Of a stretch of 64,000 nt of DNA, positions 32,387 to 42,216 are shown piece by piece; position 1 is the stretch's first letter; each line of letters opens with the position of its first letter. This DNA is from Lyngbya sp. HA4199-MV5 (GTDB taxonomy: Bacteria; Cyanobacteriota; Cyanobacteriia; Leptolyngbyales; Leptolyngbyaceae): NCBI GenBank assembly GCA_019359375.1, contig JAHHHL010000010.1, positions 1-64,000 on the forward strand, in the 5' to 3' direction. The notes under the pieces were generated by a model, which saw only the letters and a list, made by a program, of their open reading frames with translations, ran no database searches and was not told the origin of the DNA. The position numbers were made by a program, and so were the translations under genes.

Positions 32387-33832
32387 ATGAGATGGCGATC
32401 GAAAAGCGTTACCTCGTTCTTAAAGCGACTCAAGCGATCGCTCAAGCGATTCTCCCAGCGATCGCGATCGACGCTAAAGGGAAAGTGGATTCCATTAGGA
32501 TTTTGTTTAGCCTTAATCTTTGTCGCTAGCATTAGTGCAATCTCCTACCGCAATGCGAAGCGCTTAACGCTCAATGCCGTTCAACTTCGAGAGAGCAACG
32601 AGAGGCTACAAATGCTTTCTGGTTTAGCAACAGCTCTTGCTTATACTGAGTTTAGAGACATTGACGATAGGCAATTTATTCGCCTCAGTGCATTAAAAGA
32701 GTCTGAAATTTACATTCAAAGCTTTAAAGTTCAGCTCAACCAACTCAAGCAGCTTTCGCCTAGTTTAACCAAGCAACAGCGATGGCTTGTGGCGCTAAGT
32801 GCCTTAATCGATCGACGAGAAGCCCTCTTTGAACAGTTGGTTGTACAGCAACAGAAGCAGCGATCGAACCTCGCAGCACAAGCGAAACTGGTAACAGAAA
32901 TCAAACAAAATCAAAACAGTGTTCGCCAAGTCATCCTTACGCTAGGAGCCAATGAAGAAGGTTTCTTAAAGAGCCATGCTGACTACTTTCAGACAGGCTT
33001 TGAAAATAGAATGGTGCTTGAATTAGTCGGTGCGCTTTCAACCTTCATCCTACTCTTTGGTATTTATGGTTTAGTGTCGTACCAGAAGACCAAGCGACAA
33101 CAAGCAGAAGCGCGACAGCAATCCCTTGTGCAGGCAAAAGCGTTGAGTGAACTGAAGTTACAGTTTTTTTCGATGGTGTCACACGAATTCCGCACGCCCC
33201 TCAGCCACATTCTCGGCTCAGCTCAACTGTTAGAAGAAACCCTCAAGCCCTTAGTTGAACCCATCAAGCTCAAGAATCTGTATCGTATTCAAGCGTCGGC
33301 TAAGCTCGTCACTCAGTTGCTGAATGATGTGCTCATGCTGGCACGAGCAGACGCAGGCAAATTAGAGTACAACCCAAAGCAGGTAGAAATTCAAACCTTT
33401 TGCCTGAATCTCATCGAAGATTTTCATTTGTTTAACGAGTCTCAGCACACGATCCAATTTTCTCGGCAGGGCGATCGTACTCATGCCTGGGTAGACGAAA
33501 AACTACTGTACTCGATTCTAAGCAATCTGCTTTCTAACGCGATCAAGTATTCGCCCCCTTTAAGTACGATCGCCTTCACGCTGATTAGCAAAACAGACTC
33601 GATCGCGTTTCAAATTAAGGATCAAGGCATTGGCATTGCTAGAGAAGATCTTGGAGAACTGTATCATCCCTTTGTGCGGGGCAAGAACGCCCAGAAAATT
33701 ATTGGTACAGGCTTAGGGTTAACTGTCGTGAAGAAGTGCTTAGATTTGCACGAAGGTCATGTTTCAGTGGAAAGTGAAGTAGGGGTTGGGACAACTTTCA
33801 CAGTAAATATGCCCCAAAGCTGCGATCGCTGA
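32387..33832 (+). CDS. Membrane sensor histidine kinase
   Basis: A 481-residue kinase. Two transmembrane helices (about 34-54 and 212-231) enclose a 155-residue helical periplasmic sensor of CHASE3-like character. The dimerisation domain has the phospho-acceptor H266 in FSMVSHEFRTPL; the ATPase domain has NLLSNAIKYSP (N box), DQGIGI (G1) and GTGLGL (G2). All catalytic motifs are present. The very basic N-terminus (first 33 residues) precedes the first helix. The response regulator at 31305-31982 is divergent and is its likely partner. The signal sensed is unknown. Confidence 0.94.
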   Translation: MRWRSKSVTSFLKRLKRSLKRFSQRSRSTLKGKWIPLGFCLALIFVASISAISYRNAKRLTLNAVQLRESNERLQMLSGLATALAYTEFRDIDDRQFIRLSALKESEIYIQSFKVQLNQLKQLSPSLTKQQRWLVALSALIDRREALFEQLVVQQQKQRSNLAAQAKLVTEIKQNQNSVRQVILTLGANEEGFLKSHADYFQTGFENRMVLELVGALSTFILLFGIYGLVSYQKTKRQQAEARQQSLVQAKALSELKLQFFSMVSHEFRTPLSHILGSAQLLEETLKPLVEPIKLKNLYRIQASAKLVTQLLNDVLMLARADAGKLEYNPKQVEIQTFCLNLIEDFHLFNESQHTIQFSRQGDRTHAWVDEKLLYSILSNLLSNAIKYSPPLSTIAFTLISKTDSIAFQIKDQGIGIAREDLGELYHPFVRGKNAQKIIGTGLGLTVVKKCLDLHEGHVSVESEVGVGTTFTVNMPQSCDR

Positions 33833-35045
33833 GATAGTGTGACAACGATCGTCGTATCAGTCACTTCTAAAGCAGTTTTGGCATACACTTCAAACGTTTA
33901 ATGTTGCATCCCCCCGAAATCCCCCCGAAATCCCCCTCAATTCCCATTGCTTTGTACAGTAGGTTGTGTAGTAGAAACGCATCTAAAGCCTGCAAACGTC
34001 ACTGAATCTCGCTCTCACTATTCGCTGCCTACCAATTGATGCACCTCTATGCACTAGGGCGTGTCATCAATTAGCTCCGAAACCTTGTAATATCAGCAGT
34101 GTCACGCCCGTCCCCACACACCAAGCTAGGGGCTGGAACCCTTGCTGAAAGCACTGTGTAGTAGTAATTGATGACAGCCCCTAGCACCACAGGTAAATCT
34201 CGGCGGCTGATCGGGTTGAGCGTCCGGTTGCTAGCAGCGATCGACAGGCTGCTTTTAGCTCAACGCAGGTGCAGGGATCTACCGTCTTCTTTAGGCTTAA
34301 ATTTCGTAACTTAATTTCGTAAATGGTTGTGTCGTAAGGCAGGCGAATGACGATATGACGCGCGAAAGGAACCGACAGGAAGAATTTCGGCACAGCAACC
34401 GTGGCTGCATATACTTGTTTGCACCCATGATTGACTTCAACATCATGTCCGAAGTTGGAGATACTCCACCGTAGGAGCAAAGCCAGGACATACGTTGCGA
34501 TCGCCTTACATGAGTAGACTGCTCATAGTGATTCCACCGTGTTGCTGGAACGTCATGCGATCGTCGAGCCCGTTTGACTGGGACACATTGCGCTACAGAG
34601 GCACTGAGCGGGCTTCCAGAGCAACTTGCTTGAATTCTCTTGAAGCTAGCGCCTGCATGACGATTCGCTCTTGGGTTTGATGGTTTCAACTGGATGCTTT
34701 TTAGCACATAAGTTTCTCTGGAAATTTGTTTGTCTTCACAGGATTCAGTAGCGCAACCTCTTCATGCATTCAATCATGTTTGAGTACTGAAAGGCATGGG
34801 TCAATGCAGCCAACCCCTCAAATCTGTGTGGTTAGGCTTTTCGTGCCATTGAAGTTCAAAAATTGCGACGGTTGGAGTCTTTCCAATTCTTGAGCGTGTT
34901 GATCGAATAGTTGAGGCTTCGGCACATTTTTAAGACAACAGCTGGTTGAGCGATCGTCTTTTTAATCTCGACTCCAACTCACTGCCGAAATAAGCGATTA
35001 CGTGTCTACCCCTGCTGACGAAACTAACCTTACGCTGATCAATCT
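33833..35045. other. 1.2-kb gene-poor region containing a MITE
   Basis: No well-supported gene. It holds the MITE at 34054-34184 and short CCCCCGAAAT direct repeats near 33909-33935. A 99-codon minus-strand frame (34480 to 34181, TTG start) contains VPKFFLSVPFARHIVIRLPY and its stop codon lies in the terminal CTAG of the MITE, so it might be a gene remnant cut by the insertion. Overlapping frames in other phases are not convincing. Confidence 0.5.
34054..34184 (-). mobile_element. MITE family member A (131 bp)
   Basis: Starts CTAGGGCGTGTCATCAATTA and ends TAATTGATGACAGCCCCTAG: ~20-bp terminal inverted repeats with CTAG at both ends. Its reverse complement matches the copy at 43521-43651 over the full and equal length of 131 bp with roughly 85% identity by eye. 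It encodes nothing and must be mobilised by a transposase located elsewhere. Confidence 0.88.
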
Positions 35046-36296
35046 ATGTTTAAACAAGCCAAATTATTTGTTTTACCTGTGCTGTCGCTAAAGCTTTCAG
35101 CCAATGGAGAGTATCTGCTGCCTCAGAAATTTGTGGATGGCATGATTAAATATGCCGAGCTTTGGTCGGGTTCAGTCAAAGCATTCATGCAAGTTGCTTC
35201 GCCATCCAAGAAGTACGCAGTACTTGATGAAAAAGCGTTTCAAGCTAGCGAACTACCATTCGAGATTGAAATTGTTTCCTACAACACGCTGACAGCACAA
35301 ATCCTCAGTCCGGCTTCGGTTGTGTTGGCATCAGCCGACTATCAGCAAAACCACATCAGTCAACTGTGCCGTTCTGCCAATGTTCCGTGTGTTTATATCG
35401 CTGAATATAGTTTGAAAACTCGAAAACAGACCGTTGCAGCGACCGTAAAAAATCCGCTATTACGCCTTCGTCGCACCTGGTGGGAAATTAGCCAGGAACG
35501 CAAACAGCGGCGGGCGATCGCGCTGGCAGAAGGCGTGCAATGTAACGGGACACCAACGTATAGGGCATATCAAGCCATCAACTCAAAGCCTTTACTTTTT
35601 TTCGATACACGCATGTCACAAGATCTATTGGCAAACGAGGCAGACATTGAGCAGCGCTATCAGCATTTATTGAATCTCAACAACCCCTTACGGCTAGCTT
35701 TTTCAGGGCGCTTCGTAGCCGAAAAAGGGGTTGATCAGGTGCTCGATGTGGCGGTCGAGTTGAAACGACTGGGTGTAGCGTTCCAACTGTTTCTCTGCGG
35801 TGATGGTGAACTCAAACATGTCTTGCAGCAACGCATTCAGCGCGAGGGCTTGCACGATCGAGTGACGCTCATAGGCGTGCTGGCTTTTCAGCAAGAACTG
35901 GTGCCATTTATGAAGCAACAGGTAGATTTATTTGTTTGTTGCCATCGCCAGGGAGACCCCTCTTGCACCTATCTAGAGACGTTAGCGTGCGGGGTTCCCA
36001 TTGTGAGTTACAGCAATGAAGCCTTCGTTGGCATTGAGCGGCAGTCTCAAACGGGATGGGTTGTGCCCATGAATCAGCCGACATTGCTCGCTCAGAAGAT
36101 TGCTCAACTTGATGGCGATCGCGCTGCACTGCAAGCAATGGCATTACGATCGCTTGCGTTTGCCCGATCGCACACGTTTGAAAAAACTTTTGCTCATCGG
36201 GTTGAGCATTTAGAAAAAGTTGCTTTAGCAGGAACAGGAGCAACCCCTTTGGATTCCTCTAAATTAGGCATCACGATCATGGGTTCAATGCAGTGA
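35046..36296 (+). CDS. Glycosyltransferase family 4 (GT-B)
   Basis: A 416-residue GT-B enzyme. The C-terminal nucleotide-sugar domain is clear: LAFSGRFVAEKGVDQVLDVA (about 218-237), LCGDGELK, and the donor-site EX7E-like motif in PSCTYLETLACGVPIVSYS with E at about 312. The N-terminal domain is divergent. It probably builds a surface polysaccharide or glycolipid. A second glycosyltransferase (GT25) follows 90 bases later, suggesting a small glycan operon. Sugar and acceptor are not readable. Confidence 0.9.
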   Translation: MFKQAKLFVLPVLSLKLSANGEYLLPQKFVDGMIKYAELWSGSVKAFMQVASPSKKYAVLDEKAFQASELPFEIEIVSYNTLTAQILSPASVVLASADYQQNHISQLCRSANVPCVYIAEYSLKTRKQTVAATVKNPLLRLRRTWWEISQERKQRRAIALAEGVQCNGTPTYRAYQAINSKPLLFFDTRMSQDLLANEADIEQRYQHLLNLNNPLRLAFSGRFVAEKGVDQVLDVAVELKRLGVAFQLFLCGDGELKHVLQQRIQREGLHDRVTLIGVLAFQQELVPFMKQQVDLFVCCHRQGDPSCTYLETLACGVPIVSYSNEAFVGIERQSQTGWVVPMNQPTLLAQKIAQLDGDRAALQAMALRSLAFARSHTFEKTFAHRVEHLEKVALAGTGATPLDSSKLGITIMGSMQ

Positions 36297-36376
36297 TTCT
36301 GCCACCGCACAATTACCACACGTTCCGATATCGTCTCTTTGCACTCCACCAGCTTGCAGCCAGAACGCGAAATCCT

Positions 36377-36382
36377 AAGGAG
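36377..36382 (+). promoter_or_regulatory. Shine-Dalgarno site deciding the GT25 start
   Basis: A perfect AAGGAG lies four bases before the ATG at 36387, which selects this start over the one at 36339. Confidence 0.8.
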
Positions 36383-36386
36383 AACC

Positions 36387-37145
36387 ATGAGATTTAGTGA
36401 GTTTTTTGATTGTGCCTACGTGATCAATCTGCCAGCAAGAACCGATCGCCGCCGAGAGATGGCAAAAGAACTGAACCAGATGGGTATGCCATTCAAGCCA
36501 GGTAAGGTTGAACTTTTTGCAGCCATCAGACCTGATAGTCCCGGTCCCTTTCAATCGATCGGCTATCGAGGCGCGTTTCTCAGCCATTTGAATGTGCTCA
36601 AGCAAGCGAAGGCAAGAGGGTTAAAAAATGTCCTGGTCATGGAAGACGATCTCCAGCTACGTCAAGATTTCCATCAGTATGAGGAGGTGCTTTTGAGAGA
36701 ACTTCTTAAAACAGATTGGGATCTGGCGCACTTTGGCTACGGGTGCGATGAACGCTTTGATACTCAAAAGGTTGATGCGCCCATTCTTCAACCATTCTCT
36801 GGCGAAATCATCGGTGCTCAATTTTATGCGGTCAATGGGAAGGCATTGGATTGCTTAATTCATTTCTTTGAAGCAGTACTTCAGCGTCCAGCGGGGCATC
36901 CAGAAGGGAGTCCGATGTCACCCGATGGTGTTTTCAACATTTTTAAGTGGCAATACCCGACGATCGTCCGGTTAATTGCTGTGCCCAGTTTTGGTAATCA
37001 GCGGAGTTCACGCAGCGATATTTCCACGCAATGGTTTGATCAGCTTCCGGTTTTAGGCTCTTTTGCAGGGCTAGCACGGAAGTTGGGTGTCGCCAGAAGC
37101 ATCAAAAGCCTCCTGCGATCGCTCATCCCAGGTATTGCGAGTTAA
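36387..37145 (+). CDS. Glycosyltransferase family 25 (LPS-type) protein
   Basis: A 252-residue GT25 protein. The family start FDCAYVINLPARTDRRREM at about 7-25, the GAFLSHLNVLKQA block, and the VMEDD motif (E86-D87-D88, metal binding) are all present; a later ADG-like SPDGVFNIFKW also fits. GT25 enzymes add galactose or glucose to lipooligosaccharide or protein. The start at 36387 is supported by the SD site; a longer frame to 36339 has no homology. Downstream of the GT4 gene on the same strand. Confidence 0.9.
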   Translation: MRFSEFFDCAYVINLPARTDRRREMAKELNQMGMPFKPGKVELFAAIRPDSPGPFQSIGYRGAFLSHLNVLKQAKARGLKNVLVMEDDLQLRQDFHQYEEVLLRELLKTDWDLAHFGYGCDERFDTQKVDAPILQPFSGEIIGAQFYAVNGKALDCLIHFFEAVLQRPAGHPEGSPMSPDGVFNIFKWQYPTIVRLIAVPSFGNQRSSRSDISTQWFDQLPVLGSFAGLARKLGVARSIKSLLRSLIPGIAS

Positions 37146-37243
37146 AGCGTGTGTTAACAGCATCTGAATGCATTCAACAGAACATAGAGGCGGAACCATC
37201 GATCGCCCATCACCAACTTGCATTTACCTTGCTTTGTAAAGTT

Positions 37244-37291
37244 CATGTTTCTTTTTACACATGTTTCTTTCTACACATGTTTCTTTCTACA
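37244..37291. repeat. Three tandem 16-bp repeats
   Basis: CATGTTTCTTTTTACA, then CATGTTTCTTTCTACA twice, in the gap upstream of the DCC-family gene. Confidence 0.88.
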
Positions 37292-37346
37292 CTAAAAGGG
37301 GTGTGGTTCAACCCACCTTAAAGATGCTGTTGACAGACGCTGCTTG

Positions 37347-37841
37347 ATGCCTTCAAACACTGACTTAACCACTACTTTTAGAGAAACTGTCTCTCAGACA
37401 CCTGGGGCAGTTTCCACCTGGAAGATCGAACTGCTGTATGACGGTGAATGTCCCTTGTGCTTACGGGAAGTCAACTTTTTGCGTCAGCGAGATGCAGGAC
37501 GTGGACTGGTGAACTTTGTCGATATTGCAGACCCCCAGTACACACCCGCTTTGCATGGTGGGGTTGACTTTGAAACGGCAATGGGGCGCATTCATGCTGT
37601 GCTGCCCGATGGTACGGTGATGCAAAATGTCGCTGTTTTCCGTCGCGTTTACGAAATTTTGGGCATGGGGTGGGTCTACGCCGCGACGAAGCTACCCATC
37701 ATTGGCGCGATCGTCGATTTCGTCTACGGTCTCTGGGCTGATCGACGGTTAGCGCTCACCGGGCGGGCAGATTTAGCCACGATCGTCGCGGCACGGCAGC
37801 AACGGCTCGACTGCGATGCAACAGAACGCTGTCGGCTTTAA
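37347..37841 (+). CDS. DCC-family thiol-disulfide oxidoreductase-like protein (DUF393)
   Basis: A 164-residue DUF393/DCC protein. The motif YDGECPLCLREV at about 31-42 carries a thioredoxin-like CxxC (C35, C38), and RIHAVLPDGTVMQNVAVFRR follows as is typical. A hydrophobic segment lies near 108-130. A role in thiol redox chemistry is assumed for the family. The ATG at 37347 is preferred over a TTG one codon earlier. Confidence 0.92.
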   Translation: MPSNTDLTTTFRETVSQTPGAVSTWKIELLYDGECPLCLREVNFLRQRDAGRGLVNFVDIADPQYTPALHGGVDFETAMGRIHAVLPDGTVMQNVAVFRRVYEILGMGWVYAATKLPIIGAIVDFVYGLWADRRLALTGRADLATIVAARQQRLDCDATERCRL

Positions 37842-37932
37842 GCGATCGCCTTCTAGTATCAACACGTTCACCGTTCCCGGAAAACGGCTCCGGTTTGCTG
37901 TAGGTAGAAATCTGTAGCAAAAGGTGATTTGG

Positions 37933-38433
37933 ATGGGAAGGCTGACGCGATCGCTGACTGGATTGGGTATCACGGCACTGGCACTGTTGACCACGCTGCC
38001 AGCACAAGCAGGTTCCCTTGAGATGCAGGTTTATCCCGCGATCGATACCCAAACAGCGCGTTGCCCCGAAAGCGTCACGGTTAACGAAAAGCCACAGCCC
38101 TATCGGGAAGGTGGATACACGATCGACGGTAGTGCGAATTTGAGTCAGCTTGCCGATCGCTTTACCGTTGCCAGCGCCGATGAGTTTAGCGTGACGTGGG
38201 TTGGTACCCTCAAGCCTGCTTACCGACAATGCAAGGCGACCGCTCGTATTGTAAAGAATGATGACGAAGCCTATCTCAGCAACTCTTACCTGCGTCTTAG
38301 ATTTACAGGTGGCAAGGTCTATCTCATCCTTGATATGACGGGTATGAGCGATGCCAATGGGTTAACCACCGCCATCCTCCGCAAAGGGGTTCGCAATGGG
38401 AATCCGATCTGGAGTTGGGGCGGCACAGATTAG
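37933..38433 (+). CDS. Predicted secreted protein of unknown function
   Basis: A 166-residue protein with a signal peptide (MGRLTRSLTGLGITALALLT, cleavage after AQA near residue 26). The mature part is beta-rich with two Cys (in ARCPES and YRQCKA) that may form a disulfide. Family unknown. I use ATG 37933 with AAGGTG upstream rather than GTG 37924. It is followed on the same strand by a second exported protein gene, perhaps co-transcribed. Confidence 0.82.
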   Translation: MGRLTRSLTGLGITALALLTTLPAQAGSLEMQVYPAIDTQTARCPESVTVNEKPQPYREGGYTIDGSANLSQLADRFTVASADEFSVTWVGTLKPAYRQCKATARIVKNDDEAYLSNSYLRLRFTGGKVYLILDMTGMSDANGLTTAILRKGVRNGNPIWSWGGTD

Positions 38434-38519
38434 TCCTTGCAGATTCGTTCTCGTTAGACACCGATCGCCCACCGTGCGCCTGTCTGCTCAAAGCACTCAT
38501 CCTTTTGCTCTCGCGTGCC

Positions 38520-39140
38520 ATGTTTTATTTGTCTCAAAAGCTCGTTGGGTATAGCTTGTCCATTCTGGCTAGCAGTGGCTTTGGGCTAGCGTTGGCGGCT
38601 CAATCATCGCCATCTGTGCCACCGTCTAGCGCGATCGCGATCGCGGTGCAACCAGCCGCAGACATTCCGTTTGACATCTGTGGGGAAGCGCAAAACTGGG
38701 TACGTCCGACGAAGGCAGACCAGCTTAAAAAGCTTCAGAGTTTGCCACGCTATGCCAATGATCAAGTGAACCAGCCTATACAAAGCCTGTCGCAGCGGTT
38801 TTGGCAGCAGGATGTCTTTTCGTTTACCCAGTATGGGCTGAGCTTGCGGATGGAGCCGATCTATTTATCAGGGCTATGGACAGTCCAGGACACGCTCTGG
38901 CAGTGCTACAACGCTACTAGCATTCCTCAGCTCAATGCGGGCAAAACGGCTGAGGTATGGGTGCTGTCGCATCGGGTCACGCGGATTCAATGGACAGGTG
39001 AACAATATGTGATGACCGTGCAGCCTGCGCGTACTGGGGTACAGTTCATTCAATTTCCCCGCCGCGAGTCGCGATCGACCCTACCGCTCAAAGTCGTCAC
39101 CCAACAGGGCGCAAAACTAACCGTGGTTGCTGGCAATTAA
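38520..39140 (+). CDS. Predicted exported protein of unknown function
   Basis: A 206-residue protein with an N-terminal hydrophobic signal (MFYLSQKLVGYSLSILASSG, processing after LAAQ is plausible). The mature domain has two Cys (FDICGEA and LWQCYNA), aromatic-rich strands and a C-terminal basic patch (FPRRESRS). The family is not recognised. The ATG at 38520 gives a clean signal peptide; the upstream extension to 38415 overlaps the preceding gene and is not typical. Confidence 0.78.
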   Translation: MFYLSQKLVGYSLSILASSGFGLALAAQSSPSVPPSSAIAIAVQPAADIPFDICGEAQNWVRPTKADQLKKLQSLPRYANDQVNQPIQSLSQRFWQQDVFSFTQYGLSLRMEPIYLSGLWTVQDTLWQCYNATSIPQLNAGKTAEVWVLSHRVTRIQWTGEQYVMTVQPARTGVQFIQFPRRESRSTLPLKVVTQQGAKLTVVAGN

Positions 39141-39251
39141 CAAGGCCTTAGACCACTGCGCCCAAATTTGATTACTCTGGAGAAGATAAGCAATTGCTCT
39201 GTATCGTGTTCGATATACTGCAACCATCGACTGCCAGAAGGATGATTTGCG

Positions 39252-42044
39252 ATGAAGCGCCAGCACCCAAAACTCGCTTTCCGATCCCAACGTGGGATGA
39301 CGCTCTCGGTTTTGCTGCTATCGCTTGGTGCTGTGGTGTCTCCAGCACGATCGTTCACCCCTGCGGACACAGACTACAACAGCCAAAGGCATTTACTGGC
39401 GCAACTCCAAACATCCTCAACCACAGCGCAGCAGACCGAGAGCGATCGCGCTCTGGCACGCATGACAACCCTCTTTAACCTTCTGCTGGGCGTTTTGATT
39501 GTGCTGCTGGGTGCGTCGATCGCCGCGCTCTGGTTGCTCCGTCGTGCCGTCATTCAAGAAATTGCCACCCGTGCGAAAGAGCAGCTAGAGGGCTTGCAAG
39601 ATCTCGAAAGCCAGATTGCCAAGACCCGCGAAAGCGCCAAGCTCATTCTGGAAGAAGTCGAAGCGATCGCCGATGATACTGCCGATGAAGCCGAACAGTT
39701 TCAGCAGGACGTGTCCAAAGAACGCGCGGCACTGTCTGGATTAGCCGCAGAACTGGCGGAAGCTAAAGCGCGCATGATTGCCGAGCTTGAGGTTGAGCTT
39801 CACGCCTCCAAGCAAACCCTGGAAGAGTTGGGTGAAGCACTCATCGCGCAGCTTTCTGGCTCACAGTCCAACATCAACCAGCAGCAAACTGACGCACTCG
39901 AAAAGCTGGCAGCCGCCGAGCAAGCTTTTGCCGCCAACCTTGCCAAGCTCCAAGCCGCTGCTGTTGCCCAGCAAACCTTGATGATTGGACATCTGGAACA
40001 GCTTAAAGCAGATGTAGAGCCTCATTTGGGAGTTGTGCGAGCAGAGGTACGTCAGCAAAAAGAGCAGACACTCCAGAGCCTCGCAGCGTCCGAGCAAGCT
40101 TTTACCGAGCAATTAGCCGCGTTGCAGTTGACCGTCAAACAACAGCGCGATCGCAGCCTCGAAAGTTTAGAAACGCTCAAAGCCGACTTCGTACCCCAAC
40201 TGTCTCGACTGCAAACCGATGCCCAACAGCGACAGGAAGCGGTACTGCAAAAGCTCACCACCTCAGAGCGAGACTTTGCCGGACAATTGCTGGATTTGCA
40301 CATCTCTGCCCGTCAACAGCGCGATCGCATTCTGGAGCAGTTAGAGAGCCTGAAAACAGACTTTGCCCCGCAGCTCTCTCACCTTCAGACCGAGGCACAG
40401 CAGCGACAAGCCGCACTACTAGAGCGCCTGGAAACCTCTGAGCGTGACTTTACCACACAGTTAGTCGAGCTACAGACGATCGCCGAACAGCAAAAAGATC
40501 GCATTCTCGACCATCTCGATCAACTGAAAGCGGACGTGACTCCTCAATTGTCTGACTTTCATCTAGATGTGCAAGAACGCCAGCGCCAGGTTTTAGAACG
40601 TCTGGAAACCACCGAGCGCGACTTTACGGCTCAATTAGTCGATCTCCAGGCGATCGCACAACAGCAAAAAGATCGCATTCTCGATCAACTTGAACAGCTT
40701 CAGGCTGATTTTTCGCCCCAGCTTTCAGACTTAAGAACGGGCGTAGAAGAGCAGCGCGATCGCCTGTTGCAAACGTTAGAAGCCGCCGATCGCGAGTTTA
40801 CAGAAGCTTTGACGACGCTGCAAACAGATGCTCAGAAGCAACAGCAAACTATTTTGAGTGAGTTAGACCAAATCAAGGCTGAACTGGCTCCTCAAATTAC
40901 AAGTTTTCAACTGGATGCTCAACAGCAAACCGAGGCAAAGCGCGATCGTGTGTTGGCAACCTTAGAGCAGTTGGAAACCGAATTCTCCACGCAAATTACA
41001 GAGTTGCAGACAACCGTTTCTGGTCAAAAAGAGGATACTCTGCACACGATCGAAACCCTCCAGTCTGACCTCATCACCCAACTGACGACACTACAATCAA
41101 CGGCTCAAACTCAGAAAGAAGACATTCTCAAGCAGCTTGCAGAAGCCTCTCCTGTTTCCGAAGAAGCTGTGGGCAAATTGCAGCAAAACTTGCAAGAGTT
41201 GGTGGCTCAGCTTGAATTGCTCAAAGCCAACCGTCCAGAGCTATTTATTGATGTGAACAAATACATTACTCAGGGGCACGAACTGTTTGCTGAAGAGAAC
41301 TATGAAGCTGCCATTTTACGCTACGACAAAGTGGTTGAACTTCAGCCAGAAAATGCCGAGATCTGGTATCAACGGGGATTAGTATTGCAAAAAACACAGC
41401 GACATGAACCCGCGATCGACTCCTTCGATCACATGCTGAAACTTAAACCCAAAGATGACAAAGGCTGGTTTAGTCGAGGCATTAGTCTGGCACGGTTGAA
41501 ACGTTACGAACACGCGATCGAATCCTACGATCACGCGCTAGACAGCAAGCCAGACTATCACGAAGCATTGGTCAACAAAGGGGCAGCGCTAGGCATTTTA
41601 CGGCGACATCAGGATGCGTTTAATGTGTTCGATCGCGCCGTGCAGTTCAAACCGGACGATGCCGTTGCCTGGATGAATCGTGGTTTAGCACTCGAAGCAC
41701 TGGGACGCTTCAAAGATGCCATTACCTCATTTGATGAAGTGATTCATTTCAATCCCGACTCTTACAAAGCGTTAGACAAACGGGGCTATGCCCTGGCTCA
41801 ACTCGGTCGTCACAAAGACGCGATCGCCAGCTTTAACAAGGCTTTGGATTTGAAACCCGATTACGCCAGCGCCTACTATAACCGTGCTACCAGCCATGCC
41901 TTTTTAGGGGAAGCCGATTTTGCATTGGAGAGTTTAGAAAAGGCGATCGGGTTCAACCCTAACTATCGCGTTGAAGCGAAAACAGATGTCGCCTTTGATG
42001 AGCTCTGGAATGATGACTGGTTCCAGAAACTTATCGGGACTTAG
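39252..42044 (+). CDS. Membrane-anchored coiled-coil protein with seven 58-residue repeats and C-terminal TPRs
   Basis: A 930-residue protein. A hydrophobic signal-like segment (about 16-34) is followed by a transmembrane helix at 74-97 and a long coiled coil. Residues 223-632 are seven tandem repeats of 58 residues (one is 62) that begin E-x-x-F-x-x-Q-L and contain K-A-D-x-x-P-Q-L and Q-Q-x-x-R-x-L. About seven 34-residue TPRs (roughly 662-905) close the protein. The repeat pattern resembles apolipoprotein-like helical rods. It is probably a scaffold in or on a membrane; its partner proteins are unknown. Single gene with its own promoter region. Confidence 0.9.
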   Translation: MKRQHPKLAFRSQRGMTLSVLLLSLGAVVSPARSFTPADTDYNSQRHLLAQLQTSSTTAQQTESDRALARMTTLFNLLLGVLIVLLGASIAALWLLRRAVIQEIATRAKEQLEGLQDLESQIAKTRESAKLILEEVEAIADDTADEAEQFQQDVSKERAALSGLAAELAEAKARMIAELEVELHASKQTLEELGEALIAQLSGSQSNINQQQTDALEKLAAAEQAFAANLAKLQAAAVAQQTLMIGHLEQLKADVEPHLGVVRAEVRQQKEQTLQSLAASEQAFTEQLAALQLTVKQQRDRSLESLETLKADFVPQLSRLQTDAQQRQEAVLQKLTTSERDFAGQLLDLHISARQQRDRILEQLESLKTDFAPQLSHLQTEAQQRQAALLERLETSERDFTTQLVELQTIAEQQKDRILDHLDQLKADVTPQLSDFHLDVQERQRQVLERLETTERDFTAQLVDLQAIAQQQKDRILDQLEQLQADFSPQLSDLRTGVEEQRDRLLQTLEAADREFTEALTTLQTDAQKQQQTILSELDQIKAELAPQITSFQLDAQQQTEAKRDRVLATLEQLETEFSTQITELQTTVSGQKEDTLHTIETLQSDLITQLTTLQSTAQTQKEDILKQLAEASPVSEEAVGKLQQNLQELVAQLELLKANRPELFIDVNKYITQGHELFAEENYEAAILRYDKVVELQPENAEIWYQRGLVLQKTQRHEPAIDSFDHMLKLKPKDDKGWFSRGISLARLKRYEHAIESYDHALDSKPDYHEALVNKGAALGILRRHQDAFNVFDRAVQFKPDDAVAWMNRGLALEALGRFKDAITSFDEVIHFNPDSYKALDKRGYALAQLGRHKDAIASFNKALDLKPDYASAYYNRATSHAFLGEADFALESLEKAIGFNPNYRVEAKTDVAFDELWNDDWFQKLIGT

Positions 42045-42182
42045 GAAGAAAAAAAGTTTTTGGTTTTTGGTGGTTAGTTGTTAGCTGTTCAAGCCATTCT
42101 ATAGACTATTTGAACTGCTTTTTGCACTTTGTCAGCTAAACACGCTCTCATGGACTCAGTTTAAGCCTTGAAGATTTGTAGA

Positions 42183-42203
42183 CCAACAACCAACAACCAA
42201 CAA
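42183..42203. repeat. STRR heptamer tract
   Basis: Three perfect CCAACAA heptamers. They sit just downstream of the histidine kinase stop codon (42217). Confidence 0.85.
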
Positions 42204-42216
42204 CCCTTTAAGTTGT

